DNA from: CAYMZZ01 sp046297935
GTDB lineage: Bacteria; Bacteroidota; Bacteroidia; Chitinophagales; Chitinophagaceae
Direction of reading: 5' to 3'
Length of the DNA stretch: 64,000 nucleotides
NCBI GenBank assembly: GCA_046297935.1
Contig: JBKBHA010000008.1
Span: forward strand, 62,001 to 126,000
Shown: piece after piece, positions 1 to 9,600 of the stretch
Layout: every line of letters starts with the position of its first letter
How positions within the stretch are numbered: the stretch's first letter is position 1
Notes under the pieces: generated by a model
Databases searched by the model: none
What the model was told of the DNA's origin: nothing
The model's input: the letters and a program-made list of their open reading frames with translations, nothing else
Made by a program: the position numbers and the translations under genes

Positions 1-129
1 TTCTTTTGTGCGAATCCGGCAAAAGAAAACAAGAACAGGCATATGGCCGGCAACAACAGGCGGCTTATCGCCACGACAGGCCGTATTTTGAATGGCTTTG
101 TGAGCTTCATAGATACCAAAAGTTTGTAG
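1..129 (+). CDS. possible 3' end of a gene entering from the left
   Basis: Frame 1 is open from the first base of the window to a TAG at 127-129, giving 42 codons rich in Arg and Asn. No start codon is needed because the frame runs off the edge. I do not recognise the sequence. The stop lies 13 bases from the end of the convergent dipeptidase gene, which is a plausible layout for a real gene end. It may equally be a chance open frame. Confidence 0.25.
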   Translation, partial: FFCANPAKENKNRHMAGNNRRLIATTGRILNGFVSFIDTKSL

Positions 130-142
130 TTAATATAATCGT

Positions 143-1342
143 CTATTTGAAATTAGCTTTCATAACCCGGATCACATTTTTACCCAGTATCTTCTTCACA
201 GACTTTCTACTGAACCCTCTGCGCATCAGTTCTTCGGTAATAGCTCCATACCGGCTCACATCTTCCAGTCCCTTTGGCACAGAGCTAACCCCATCGTAAT
301 CCGCTCCTAGCCCAACATAATCGACCCCAACCAGCCTGGCGATGTATTCAATATGATCCACTACCTCTTTAATGCCGGGTCGCACTTCCTCCATCTTCAG
401 CTTCTGATATACTGCCCATGCCCTTCGCATCATGGCGCTGTCGCCGCCGGCAACGCGTAAAAGCGAATCCTGTACCCTTGTTCTATTTACCCGCAGCCAT
501 TCGCCTCGCTGATCATATTCGGCGCTGATAAATCCAGAATAAAAATTGATACAAATCACGCCTTTGTTAGCTGCTACCGCCCTTATCTGTTCGTCCTTTA
601 AATTGCGAAATACTGGACAAATACTATAAACGGAACTATGCGAAAGCAACACGGGTTTTGTGGTAACCGACAGCGCATCGTAAAAAGCCTCTTCCCCAAC
701 ATGCGAGAGATCTACCATTACGCCCAGTTCATTGAGCCGGCGAACAACGGCTTTGCCAAACTCGCTCAGCCCCTTTTTCAGGTCCTTTTTTTCTCCACGT
801 TCCGCCGCGGTTTCATCCATTGCACTGCTGGCCCAACTGGTACTGTTGTTCCACGTGAGGGTTAAATAGCGCATGCCTCTTCGAGCCAGGTTCTCCAGTT
901 TTAGCAGATCGTCTTCGATCATATGGCCCCCTTCTACGCCAATAAAAAAGACCAGCTTGTTCATGCGAATACCCTTTTTCATTTCATGAACAGACCGGGC
1001 CAGCGTCATTTGCTGGTGATTGCGCAATACCAACAATTCAAGGGAATCAATCTCCTGATTGGCGTCGGCATAAAAACCTGCAGGATTGCGGGCAGTTTCG
1101 CTTGTCCAGACCGACATAAACTGCACATTCATGCCACCTGACCGCCATCGGTACAGATCGCTATGTCCGGTGGAGAGTAGTTGAGACAAATCTTTTCCTT
1201 CGAGCGTTTGCTCTGTCAGCGCATCGTTGTGAGTATCTACCAGTGTAGCCTTCCGGTGAAAGCGTTCGAGGTTTTGCGAATGCGCTGCATCGGCAATCAA
1301 CAGGAATAAAAAAAACAGGAAGGAGTATATTCGGAGTTTCAT
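143..1342 (-). CDS. membrane dipeptidase, peptidase family M19
   Basis: This 399-residue protein is a renal-dipeptidase-type zinc hydrolase that would cleave dipeptides in the periplasm. It starts with a signal peptide of about 22 residues ending near ADAAHSQ. The N-terminal metal motif VDTHNDAL is present (His and Asp ligands). It is followed by an EGGHMIEDD block carrying the bridging Glu, then VDLSHVG and PVLLSHSS carrying the later His ligands, and GLGADYDGV near the C-terminus. The length fits the family. It is transcribed leftwards, and its start is separated from accC by about 90 bases that contain an inverted repeat. The exact substrate cannot be read from sequence. Confidence 0.9.
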   Translation of the reverse strand: MKLRIYSFLFFLFLLIADAAHSQNLERFHRKATLVDTHNDALTEQTLEGKDLSQLLSTGHSDLYRWRSGGMNVQFMSVWTSETARNPAGFYADANQEIDSLELLVLRNHQQMTLARSVHEMKKGIRMNKLVFFIGVEGGHMIEDDLLKLENLARRGMRYLTLTWNNSTSWASSAMDETAAERGEKKDLKKGLSEFGKAVVRRLNELGVMVDLSHVGEEAFYDALSVTTKPVLLSHSSVYSICPVFRNLKDEQIRAVAANKGVICINFYSGFISAEYDQRGEWLRVNRTRVQDSLLRVAGGDSAMMRRAWAVYQKLKMEEVRPGIKEVVDHIEYIARLVGVDYVGLGADYDGVSSVPKGLEDVSRYGAITEELMRRGFSRKSVKKILGKNVIRVMKANFK

Positions 1343-1356
1343 TAAAACAAATCGGA

Positions 1357-1415
1357 GAAAATGGGTGAGCGTATAACGGCCTATTCTCGCAACCGTCTAC
1401 AAATTACCCATTTTC
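1357..1415. terminator. inverted repeat downstream of accC
   Basis: GAAAATGGGT at 1357-1366 is exactly complemented by ACCCATTTTC at 1406-1415 across a long loop. It lies between the accC stop and the dipeptidase start. It could terminate accC transcription, but the 39-base loop and lack of an obvious U-tract make this uncertain. Confidence 0.3.
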
Positions 1416-1433
1416 CCCGTTCGGTTCCAATAT

Positions 1434-2771
1434 TTATTTCATCTTGAAGCCTTCGAGGAATTTGGTGTTGAAATCACCACTCCTGAATCGCTCATCCTGC
1501 ATCAATTGCAGGTGAAACGGAATGGTTGTTTTTACACCTTCTATCACATACTCGCTCAATGCGCGGTACATGGTATCAATTGCCTCATTTCTGGTTCGTG
1601 CTACTGTGATCAGTTTACCGATCATGGAATCGTAGTAAGGAGGAATTACATAGCCAGCGTACACATGACTATCTACACGCACACCGTGCCCACCAGGCTG
1701 GTGGAGGGTGGTGATGCGGCCTGGTGATGGGCGAAAATCATTGTAGGGATCTTCGGCATTGATGCGGCATTCAATTGAATGCATTTGCGGAATATAATCA
1801 TCGCCGGAAATGCGTTCACCCATGGCAATCTTGATCTGTTCTTTGATCAAATCAAAATTGATGACTTCCTCGGTTACGCAATGCTCCACCTGAATCCTGG
1901 TATTCATTTCCATGAAGTAGAAATTGCGGTGCTTATCTACCAGGAATTCAATTGTACCAACGCTTTCATAGTTGATGGCTGCGGCTGCTTTCTTTGCGGC
2001 ATCACCCATGCGCTGGCGTAATTCGTCGGTCATAAACGGTGAGGGAGATTCTTCTACCAGCTTTTGGTGACGTCGCTGTATGGAGCAATCGCGTTCACTG
2101 AGATGACAAACGTTGCCGTATTGGTCGCCCGCCACCTGAATTTCGATATGCCGTGGTTCTTCCACAAATTTCTCCATGTAGATACCATCGTTCTTGAACG
2201 AGGCGGCGGCTTCGGTTTTAGCGGTGGTATAGGCACGCTCCATTTCCGACTCTTCCCACACAATTCGCATACCCTTGCCTCCACCGCCGGCTGTAGCCTT
2301 AATGATCACCGGATATCCCATGTCTTTAGCCAGACTTTTTGCTTCTTCTATCGACTGAAGCAGGCCTTCGCTTCCCGGAATTACCGGTACACCGGCACGG
2401 ATCATGGTTTCCTTCGCAGTGATCTTGTCGCCCATGGCATTGATCATGTCGGCGGTTGGACCAATAAATTTTATTCCGTGGTCATTGCAGATGCTGGCGA
2501 ACCGTGCGTTTTCTGCCAGAAATCCGTAACCGGGATGAATCGCATCGGCATTGGTGATTTCTACCGCAGCCATTATATGGGGAATGTTCAGATAGGAGTC
2601 GCTGCTTTGAGGTTTGCCGATACAAACAGCTTCGTCGGCAAATTTCACATGCAAGCTGTCGCGGTCGGCAGTGCTATACACTGCCACAGTTTTGATGCCC
2701 ATTTCCCGGCAGGTTCGTATAACACGCAAAGCAATTTCTCCGCGATTGGCAATCAGAATTTTTTTTATCAC
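1434..2771 (-). CDS. accC: acetyl-CoA carboxylase, biotin carboxylase subunit
   Basis: The product carboxylates biotin on AccB using ATP and bicarbonate, the first half-reaction of malonyl-CoA formation for fatty acid synthesis in the cytoplasm. The 445 residues match the usual AccC length. It opens with MIKKILIANRGEIALRVIR, and the ATP-grasp Gly-rich loop (IIKATAGGGGKGMR) and the catalytic EMNTRIQVEH segment are both visible. The start codon at 2769-2771 is GTG, because the plus strand reads CAC there. accB lies about 110 bases upstream on the same strand, so the two are probably cotranscribed as in most bacteria. accA is separate, at 21.2 kb. Confidence 0.97.
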   Translation of the reverse strand: MIKKILIANRGEIALRVIRTCREMGIKTVAVYSTADRDSLHVKFADEAVCIGKPQSSDSYLNIPHIMAAVEITNADAIHPGYGFLAENARFASICNDHGIKFIGPTADMINAMGDKITAKETMIRAGVPVIPGSEGLLQSIEEAKSLAKDMGYPVIIKATAGGGGKGMRIVWEESEMERAYTTAKTEAAASFKNDGIYMEKFVEEPRHIEIQVAGDQYGNVCHLSERDCSIQRRHQKLVEESPSPFMTDELRQRMGDAAKKAAAAINYESVGTIEFLVDKHRNFYFMEMNTRIQVEHCVTEEVINFDLIKEQIKIAMGERISGDDYIPQMHSIECRINAEDPYNDFRPSPGRITTLHQPGGHGVRVDSHVYAGYVIPPYYDSMIGKLITVARTRNEAIDTMYRALSEYVIEGVKTTIPFHLQLMQDERFRSGDFNTKFLEGFKMK

Positions 2772-2900
2772 CTTGACAAAAATTGAACGTAGAAAAAATG
2801 AATAAAATAGGCGCCGAAGGGAAGTATTATCTTAAATACAGGTAAACTGATTTCCTCTGCGAGTCGCCGAATCACTCTTTAAAATAACCAACCAATCCTG

Positions 2901-3380
2901 TTAAGGTTCTACCAGAAACAGTGGCTGATCATATTCCACTGGTGATGCGTCGTCTACCAGCACTTTCACAATGCGGCCGCTTACTTCGCTCTCAATTTCA
3001 TTGAACAGTTTCATGGCTTCAATGATGCAAACTACTTTACCAGGATTCACCTCGTCGCCCACTTCCACGAAATTGGGCTTTTCGGGAGCCGACTTGCGGT
3101 AGAATGTACCAATCATCGGGCTCTTGATCGTGATCAGGTTGGCCGCGGCAGGTTCAGCTGCTTTGGGTTTATCTGCTGCCGGTGCATTAGCGGCGGGTGC
3201 AGGAGCCGGTGCTGCGGGTGCTGCCTGATAAACTGGGGCTGCCGGAGCTGCCACCACCTGGGCAATCTGATCCTCCTTCTGGCGAATGGTAATTCGAAAA
3301 TCCTTTTGCTCAACTGTTAATTCTCCAATATTCGATTTATTGATCATTTTGATCAATTCCTGGATCTGTTTGAAGTCCAT
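2901..3380 (-). CDS. accB: acetyl-CoA carboxylase, biotin carboxyl carrier protein
   Basis: AccB carries the biotin that shuttles carboxyl groups between AccC and the carboxyltransferase. I start it at the ATG of MDFKQIQELIK (3380). The reading frame extends three codons further to a TTG, which is less likely to be the start. The N-terminal segment is followed by a linker rich in Ala and Pro (about residues 50-80), then the biotinyl domain with the biotinylation motif EAMK. The protein is 159 residues, normal for the family. accC lies directly downstream, consistent with an accBC operon. Confidence 0.96.
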   Translation of the reverse strand: MDFKQIQELIKMINKSNIGELTVEQKDFRITIRQKEDQIAQVVAAPAAPVYQAAPAAPAPAPAANAPAADKPKAAEPAAANLITIKSPMIGTFYRKSAPEKPNFVEVGDEVNPGKVVCIIEAMKLFNEIESEVSGRIVKVLVDDASPVEYDQPLFLVEP

Positions 3381-3518
3381 GTTTTTCAATTTAACAGGTA
3401 TTTTTTGGTAAGGGTTGACCTGATATGCAGCGAACAGGATTATCTAAGTTAGGGAAATCAACTGCAGCTGCTTCAGTTTTTTTACAAAAACGACTTGTTT
3501 ATGGCCTTATTTTGAGCA

Positions 3519-3552
3519 AAATAGCCCAAAATCGGTCGATTTTGGGCTATTT
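3519..3552 (-). terminator. rho-independent terminator after efp
   Basis: A perfect 16-bp stem (3519-3534 with 3537-3552) closes on a 2-base GT centre. It lies 13 bases past the efp stop on the minus strand. The arm sequence is AAATAGCCCAAAATCG, and the flanks are A/T-rich on both sides. It should end efp transcription before accB. Confidence 0.75.
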
Positions 3553-3565
3553 CCTGCAAAAAAGA

Positions 3566-4132
3566 TTAATCCTTTACGCGTTCAACGTATTCACCGGTTT
3601 TGGTGTTGATACGGATCATCTCTCCTTCGTTTACAAAAAGAGGAACCGACACAGTAGCTCCGGTTTCAACGGTAGCGGGTTTGAGTGTGCGGGTAGCCGT
3701 ATCGCCCTTCAAACCGGGTTCGGTATAGGTTACCTGCAGCACAATTTTATCGGGCAACTCAACGCTCATTGGTTGTTCGGTTTCAGTGTTGATCAATACA
3801 GAAACTTCCTGACCGTCTTTCAGAAACTGGGGAGCATCTACCAGATTTTCCTGCAGAGCTACCTGTTCAAACGACTCGGAGTCCATAAAGTTGTAACCTG
3901 TATCGTCCTTGTACAGGTACTGGTAAGCGCGGCGCTCTACGCGTACAGGGTGAATATTATCGCCTGAGTTCCAGGTCTTTTCGATAGACCGGTTATTATC
4001 AACCCCTTTCAGCTTCGCCCAAACTTTGGCGGCTGCGCGGGCCGTTTTATTTTCTCCAAACTCTACTACTGAGTAAAGGCTGCCATCGAGCTTGATGATC
4101 ATGCCTCTGCTTATATCGGCGGTTGTTGCCAT
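3566..4132 (-). CDS. efp: translation elongation factor P
   Basis: EF-P binds ribosomes stalled on polyproline and promotes peptide bond formation. The 188 residues match the family. The protein begins MATTADISRGMIIKLDGSLY and has three beta-barrel domains: the KOW-like N-terminal domain, the central OB domain with the LVDAPQFLKDGQEVSVL region, and the C-terminal OB domain ending in a RINTKTGEYVERV segment. The domain I loop reads EFGENKTARAAAKVW, so the usual modified Lys/Arg tip position should be checked against a structure. The gene stands alone, with its own terminator downstream. Confidence 0.95.
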   Translation of the reverse strand: MATTADISRGMIIKLDGSLYSVVEFGENKTARAAAKVWAKLKGVDNNRSIEKTWNSGDNIHPVRVERRAYQYLYKDDTGYNFMDSESFEQVALQENLVDAPQFLKDGQEVSVLINTETEQPMSVELPDKIVLQVTYTEPGLKGDTATRTLKPATVETGATVSVPLFVNEGEMIRINTKTGEYVERVKD

Positions 4133-4280
4133 GATTTGACCAATTTTAAGGCGGCAAAGATAGGGGAAACAGCTCTTTTGCCTGACAGAGTACGCTTGCA
4201 GTTTTTTTCGGTTATTTTTTCAGCGAAAGGCTTTTGCCGATGCACTGGGTAAGCCGGCAATAATCCAGTTACTTTGCGAT

Positions 4281-4784
4281 ATGAATAAGCTCCTTTCTCT
4301 GCTCCTGTTACTTATCCTGTCGCTTAACCTTTTTAGCCAGCAAACGGGTGCTCCGGAGCCACCCTATCGTCAATTTCCGACTGTGCCGCCTTTCAAGTTC
4401 ATGCTGACCGACAGCGTCACCTATTATTCTAAAGAGGACCTGCCTTCCAAAAAAGCGGTGCTGTTGATGTTGTTCAGCCCCGATTGCGACCACTGCAGGC
4501 ATCAGACTGACTCGATCCTTGCGAATATGGAAGTTTTGAAAAAGATACAAATCGTGATGGCCTCGGTGTTGCCGCTAGATCGCATCAAAAAATTCCAGGA
4601 AGAATATCAGTTAGATCGGTTTCCGAATATGGTGGTAGGCCGCGACTACCAGTTTTTGTTACCCGGATTTTTTCAAACACATAGTTTGCCCTCCATGGGT
4701 CTGTATGATCGGAAAAAAAACCTGATTGAAGTAACGGAAGGCACATTATCGGTACAACAGCTTTTAGCAAAATTTAATTTGTAA
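4281..4784 (+). CDS. thioredoxin-fold exported protein
   Basis: The 167-residue protein has an N-terminal signal peptide of about 20 residues (LLLLLILSLNLFSQ) and one thioredoxin-like domain. The redox motif is SPDCDHC near residues 70-76, a CxxC active site of the TlpA/AhpC-TSA type. It probably acts as a periplasmic thiol-disulfide protein. It is short for a TlpA protein and lacks any second domain. The sequence TTACTTTG just upstream is one base off the Bacteroidota -7 consensus. mdh follows on the same strand but has its own promoter-like box. Confidence 0.75.
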   Translation: MNKLLSLLLLLILSLNLFSQQTGAPEPPYRQFPTVPPFKFMLTDSVTYYSKEDLPSKKAVLLMLFSPDCDHCRHQTDSILANMEVLKKIQIVMASVLPLDRIKKFQEEYQLDRFPNMVVGRDYQFLLPGFFQTHSLPSMGLYDRKKNLIEVTEGTLSVQQLLAKFNL

Positions 4785-4821
4785 GCTGGTCATCAGACGC
4801 CGATTTACAGGAAGGTTCCGC

Positions 4822-4829
4822 TACCTTTG
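4822..4829 (+). promoter_or_regulatory. predicted -7 box of mdh
   Basis: TACCTTTG matches the TAnnTTTG -7 consensus used by Bacteroidota housekeeping sigma factor. It lies 39 bases before the mdh ATG. No good TTTG -33 box is seen at the expected distance, so this rests on the -7 match alone. Confidence 0.4.
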
Positions 4830-4868
4830 CCCCGCAAATAAATTCCTTACTTCATAAATTTTTGGTTC

Positions 4869-5798
4869 ATGAAAGTTACAGTTGTAGGAGCCGGCGCAGT
4901 AGGCGCCACCTGTGCTGACAATATCGCCCGTAAAGAGCTGGCCGAAGAAGTGGTACTGCTCGATATCAAAGAAGGTATTGCCGAAGGCAAGGCCCAGGAC
5001 ATGATGCAAACGGCCACTTTACTGGGTTTCGATACCCGCATCACGGGATCGACTAACGACTACAGCAAAACTGCCGGTAGCGATGTGGTAGTCATCACCT
5101 CCGGCTTGCCCCGCAAACCCGGAATGACCCGGGAGGAGTTGATCGGTGTAAATGCAGGCATCGTGAAAAGCGTGGCCGAAAATATTCTCAAGTATTCTCC
5201 CAATGCGATCCTGATTGTAATCAGCAATCCGATGGACACCATGACTTACCTGGCTCTGCAGTCGACAGGTTTGTCAAAAAACCGCATTATTGGTATGGGT
5301 GGTACATTGGATAGTGCGCGCTTTAAATACCAGTTGAGTCAGCATTTAGGATGCAGTCCGTCTGACCTGAATGCCGTGGTAGTGGGCGGTCATGGGGATA
5401 CTACCATGATTCCACTGATCCGCCTGGCCACCTGGAACTCAGTACCTGTAACTAATTTCCTGTCGGAAGCACAACAGCAACAAATAGTGGCCGACACCAT
5501 GGTAGGTGGCGCCACGCTTACCAAACTGATCGGTACTTCGGCCTGGTATGCACCCGGTGCTGCAGGTGCCGCGCTGGTAGAGAGCATTGTACGCGACGAA
5601 AAGAAATTGTTTACCTGCTGCGTGTTGCTCGAAGGAGAATATGGTCAAAAAGATATCTGCCTGGGCGTGCCGGTCACTATCGGACGCAATGGCTGGGAAA
5701 AAATCGTTGACTTTAAGTTGAACGATTCAGAACAACAGGCATTCAACAAAAGTGCCGATGCAGTAAGAAGCATGAATGATGTGCTGAAGACGCTTTGA
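4869..5798 (+). CDS. mdh: malate dehydrogenase
   Basis: This enzyme interconverts malate and oxaloacetate with NAD in the TCA cycle. The 309 residues match the lactate-like bacterial MDH group. The Rossmann fold opens with VTVVGAGAVGATCA. The substrate Arg loop is GLPRKPGMTREELI, and the catalytic His lies in VVGGHGDTTM near residue 175. The related lactate dehydrogenases share this layout. The R-x-x-M-T-R-x-x-L loop favours malate. It is monocistronic, followed by a repeat-rich gap before the convergent response regulator gene. Confidence 0.95.
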   Translation: MKVTVVGAGAVGATCADNIARKELAEEVVLLDIKEGIAEGKAQDMMQTATLLGFDTRITGSTNDYSKTAGSDVVVITSGLPRKPGMTREELIGVNAGIVKSVAENILKYSPNAILIVISNPMDTMTYLALQSTGLSKNRIIGMGGTLDSARFKYQLSQHLGCSPSDLNAVVVGGHGDTTMIPLIRLATWNSVPVTNFLSEAQQQQIVADTMVGGATLTKLIGTSAWYAPGAAGAALVESIVRDEKKLFTCCVLLEGEYGQKDICLGVPVTIGRNGWEKIVDFKLNDSEQQAFNKSADAVRSMNDVLKTL

Positions 5799-5810
5799 TA
5801 AATGTGCAAA

Positions 5811-5830
5811 CCTGCCTGCCGGCAGGCAGG
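5811..5830. repeat. perfect 20-bp palindrome
   Basis: CCTGCCTGCCGGCAGGCAGG is fully self-complementary and sits 13 bases after the mdh stop. It is flanked on both sides by TGTGCAAA. It may act as a transcription stop or be a repetitive element. Confidence 0.6.
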
Positions 5831-5942
5831 TGTGCAAATGTGAAAATGTGAAAATGTGCAAATGTGAAAATTTGGGAATGTGTTAATTCGGAAATTGGTT
5901 TCTGAGAAAGATCAAATCACCGAATTACCTCATTCCCAAATT
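5831..5942. repeat. short tandem units and an imperfect inverted repeat
   Basis: From 5831 to about 5870 the sequence repeats TGTGCAAA and TGTGAAAA units. Next comes an imperfect 23-base inverted repeat, with its left arm at 5869-5891 and right arm at 5920-5942 (three mismatches). The right arm abuts the 3' end of the response regulator gene, so the structure could terminate transcription from both sides. Confidence 0.5.
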
Positions 5943-5945
5943 CTT

Positions 5946-6581
5946 TTACACGATCTTTTCGTTGATAGCCTTACTCACTGCTTCTATCTGAGAGCGGACG
6001 TGCAGTTTGTCGTAAATACGTTTGATGTGGGTCCGAACGGTATCGAGGCTGATGTTTAGTTCGGCGGCAATCATTTTGAAACTGTTTCCCTTCGATAGCC
6101 AGGTCAGAATCTCCTTTTCTCTATTGGTGAGCTGGTAGTCGTTTGCCTGACTGGGTGCTGCCTGCTGCATGTTGGATATGATCATGCGTGCAATGGCCGG
6201 ACTCATGGGTGCTCCACCCTGCAGAACTTCCTGAATGGCGTGGATCAGCTTATCTGAAATGTACTTTTTCAACAGGTAACCGTTTGCTCCTGCATAAAGC
6301 GCTTCATACACATGACTATTGTCGTCGAAAACGGTTATCATCAGTATCTGAACCTGCCGGTTTGTTTTCCGGATCAGCCTTACGGCTTCAATCCCATTCA
6401 CCTCCGGCATATCGATATCCATTAGTATCACATCTGGCAGATCGGTGGCCACCTGCCTTTCGATGTCCCGGCAGTCGCCATAGCTGGCCACAACTACATA
6501 TTCTCCCGTCAACCGCAGCAGGCTGGCAAGGCTATCGCGAAGGTTGGGATTATCTTCGTAAATGCTGATTCGGATCTGCAT
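5946..6581 (-). CDS. NarL/FixJ-family response regulator
   Basis: The 211-residue protein has a receiver domain (about 1-120) and a LuxR-type helix-turn-helix (about 150-211). The phosphoacceptor is Asp55 in VILMDIDMPEVNG, with the acidic pair ED near residues 9-10 and the conserved Lys in LLKKYIS. The HTH reads LTNREKEILTWLSKGNSFKMIA. The gene lies 61 bases downstream of a large HisKA_3 sensor kinase on the same strand, so the two form a two-component pair. The kinase would phosphorylate Asp55 and change promoter binding. Target genes are not evident here. Confidence 0.93.
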   Translation of the reverse strand: MQIRISIYEDNPNLRDSLASLLRLTGEYVVVASYGDCRDIERQVATDLPDVILMDIDMPEVNGIEAVRLIRKTNRQVQILMITVFDDNSHVYEALYAGANGYLLKKYISDKLIHAIQEVLQGGAPMSPAIARMIISNMQQAAPSQANDYQLTNREKEILTWLSKGNSFKMIAAELNISLDTVRTHIKRIYDKLHVRSQIEAVSKAINEKIV

Positions 6582-6642
6582 GCGGGCAGGAAAATTTAAT
6601 AATGCAACTTACGATCAATTAGTGAGTTAGCCGATACCTCAA

Positions 6643-9600
6643 TCATGTGATTGGTGCAATCAATTGAATGGCCGTACCAGTGCCTTCGATTGACTCCAGT
6701 GTAAATTCAGCCTGGAGTTGGGCTGCCCGGGTACGCATGTTCTTTAAACCATTGCCCGAGGCAGCAGCGTGCAGGTCGAAACCTTTCCCATTGTCCACCA
6801 CGCGCATTAGCAGCCGCCCGGCATCGTCGCGAAACTGTACGTGAACTTCTGTAGCATCGCTGTACTTTGCCGCATTGGTAATAACTTCTTTAAAGATCAT
6901 GTAGATCTCTTTCCGCTTCTCAATGTCCAATTGCATTCGGCTCAGCCCTTCTTCTTCATTAAAAAATACATTAATACCGGCGGGTTCCAGTATTTCCGTC
7001 GCAAATTCCTTCATTCTGAGAATCGTTTTCTCAAAACTGTCGTTTGCCGGGTTAATGGCCCACACAATTTCGCTCATACTGTCCATGACCCGTGCAGAGT
7101 GATCCTTGATTTTCTGTAACTGCTCCTGCAGCTCGGGCTGGCCTGCAGCTTCTTCCATCGCCATTTTGCTGATGATGTTAATGCTTGTCAACGTTGACCC
7201 CATTTCATCATGAAGATCACGGGCGATCTTTAACCTGATTCTTTCCTCAATCTGGTATTTCGAAATCTTGGCAGCACAGATCTCTGCGATGCGTGTCATG
7301 AGCTGCAGATGACGTCGTGTATAAAAATTCTTTTTCGTATGCTCAGAGTCAATTACACCAAAAAGCTTTCCGTCAACGATTATGGGAACGGCCATTTCCG
7401 ACAGACGTGCGTTGTCGTCTACAATATATCGTCGATCTTTACTGGTATCTTTTACAATTTCCGCCTTCATTGTTTTTGCAACGTGACCTACAATACCGAC
7501 TCCAATCTTTATTTCCAGCGGGTTAACGAGTTCATGCAATCCCGGGCTTTTGGGGCCGTATGCGGCGCGTTGCAACAGGGTTTGTCGTTCCTCGTTAAAA
7601 AGATAAATAACACAGTCTTCAAATTTTAGCTGACTGATACAATTGCGGGCAATATCCCAAAACACATCATCCACCGAATTTTGTCCATAGAGGGAAGTGG
7701 CAAAATAGGTCAGTATTTTTTGCGAACGCACATTGCGCCGCAGACTCTGAATCCAAAGAAACAGTCCCAGGGCCAGTAAAGCTGCGAGTCCGCTAATGAA
7801 CCACCAGGTACGCCAGAAAGGAGGAACGATTGAAAAAGAAAACGATGCCGTGGGTGCGGTTGAGCTATTTCCAGGCACCAGCGCCCGGACCACAAACCGG
7901 TATTTTCCGGGTGGCAGATTATTAAAGCTCGCAGTATGGGTGCCATCCTGCCACTCCTCATTATACCCTTCGAGGCGGTGCTGATATTGAATATCGCGAC
8001 TGCGTTCAAAATAAAGGGCAACAAATTGAAAGCTGATGCTGTTGTAACGATAAGGAACTTCAAGCTGGTCGTTGGCGCTTGCATCCAGTATAGTCTTCCA
8101 CTTGCCGGCAATATTGATTTGAGTAAACACTACTGGAAATTTACCTGCGATCCGTTCTGAATTGGCAGGCACTAAGTTCAAACCGCCTCCGCTGGCATAG
8201 AGGAACTGCCTGTTTTTGTGATCAAAGAAGGCTGCATGCGGCATGCGCTCGTCGGAGCTGTTGCTGGCGATTGGCATAATCCGGTTCAGCACCAGGGGCT
8301 CAACATTTTTGCCGAAACTGTCCAACTGATGAACCCGATGGCCGGAAAGCGCCCAGATTTGTCCATTGTCGCCTGCAACAACCGAAATAAATTGATTACT
8401 TAACAATCCTTCCCGCATGGAAAAGTGTTGCCAGCTCACCTTGCCGTCGACGCCTGCTCTCAAGGTAAAAATGCCGCCCGCATTGGTGGCTACCAACAGT
8501 TTACCGTCGGTAGTAATATCGAGGTCATTTATCAGATGAAGCGGAGCTACCGATGCTCCGTCCTGCTCAGGATCATAATGCCGAATATCACCTTTTGGAA
8601 AATGAAAGCCAAAAAGACCATTTCCAAATGTACCCACCCACAGCATTCCGGTTGCGCGGTCGATGGCCAGCGAGGTTGGCTTTCCCGTATACCGAAAGCC
8701 CTCGTCGGACAATAGTTTCCATTGTTTGGTGCCAGGCTGGAAGATCCAAAGGCCGGAGCTGAAGGCAGCCAGCATCATGGATCCATCCGGTAGAGCCACC
8801 ATATCCCTGAAATTGTAGATAAAGCCCTCTGGAGGTGGGGGCATAGCTTCGAAGCCAAGGCGGTTGGCATTCCAGCGATACAACGACTCTTCGGTGAGGA
8901 GCCAGAAGTTTCCGCTATTGTCTGGACAAATGGCATTGCAATTCGAAAAGGGCCTGCCGGTTAGATCCCGCTCGTATGTTGATATATTTTTCTTGTCGTG
9001 TACAACAAATACCTTTTTTAAAACGCCACCGCATACAAAGTAATTCCCGCTGGCGGAATCAGCGTATACCGATGCAAACTTATTTTCTCCATCGCGAAAC
9101 GAAGCGGGTGCAAGTGGAATAAACCTGGCCATTGAACTACGCCAGTCCATACGATTGAGCCCATTAGGCGAACCCACCCAAATTACACCGGGTGCTTCCC
9201 GGTATGTAGCACTTACACCACCGGGTTGCAGATAGCCTTCTATGTGCGCCACAAACGGATGAAGCCAGATTCCGTTGTTCTCTGCACTCGCCTGCAACAA
9301 GCCCTTGGGTGAGGCAAGCCATTGATCTTCCGGATCAGGCTCCAGCCAGTTGCTCGATGGGTAAGGCAGATCGTGTACAAAAGCCGCTTTAAAATGACCG
9401 GTCTTTTCAAAATACTCGAACAGCTCTCCTTCTTCTGTCACTATCAGTACGCGCCCACGCACAGCGTCATAGTGCATGTCGCGTAAGTTTTCGTTGTAAC
9501 GGCCACCGAGGTATTTGAATTCGCCCGTCTTTATGTTGAATTCAACAAGTCCCCTGTTTGTTCCGAGGAAGAAGTAGCCCGGCTTTCCGGGTATCAGCTT

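Noticed and set aside
2064..2786. 240-codon plus-strand frame over accC
   Set aside because: It is antisense to biotin carboxylase, and its sequence has no domain features.
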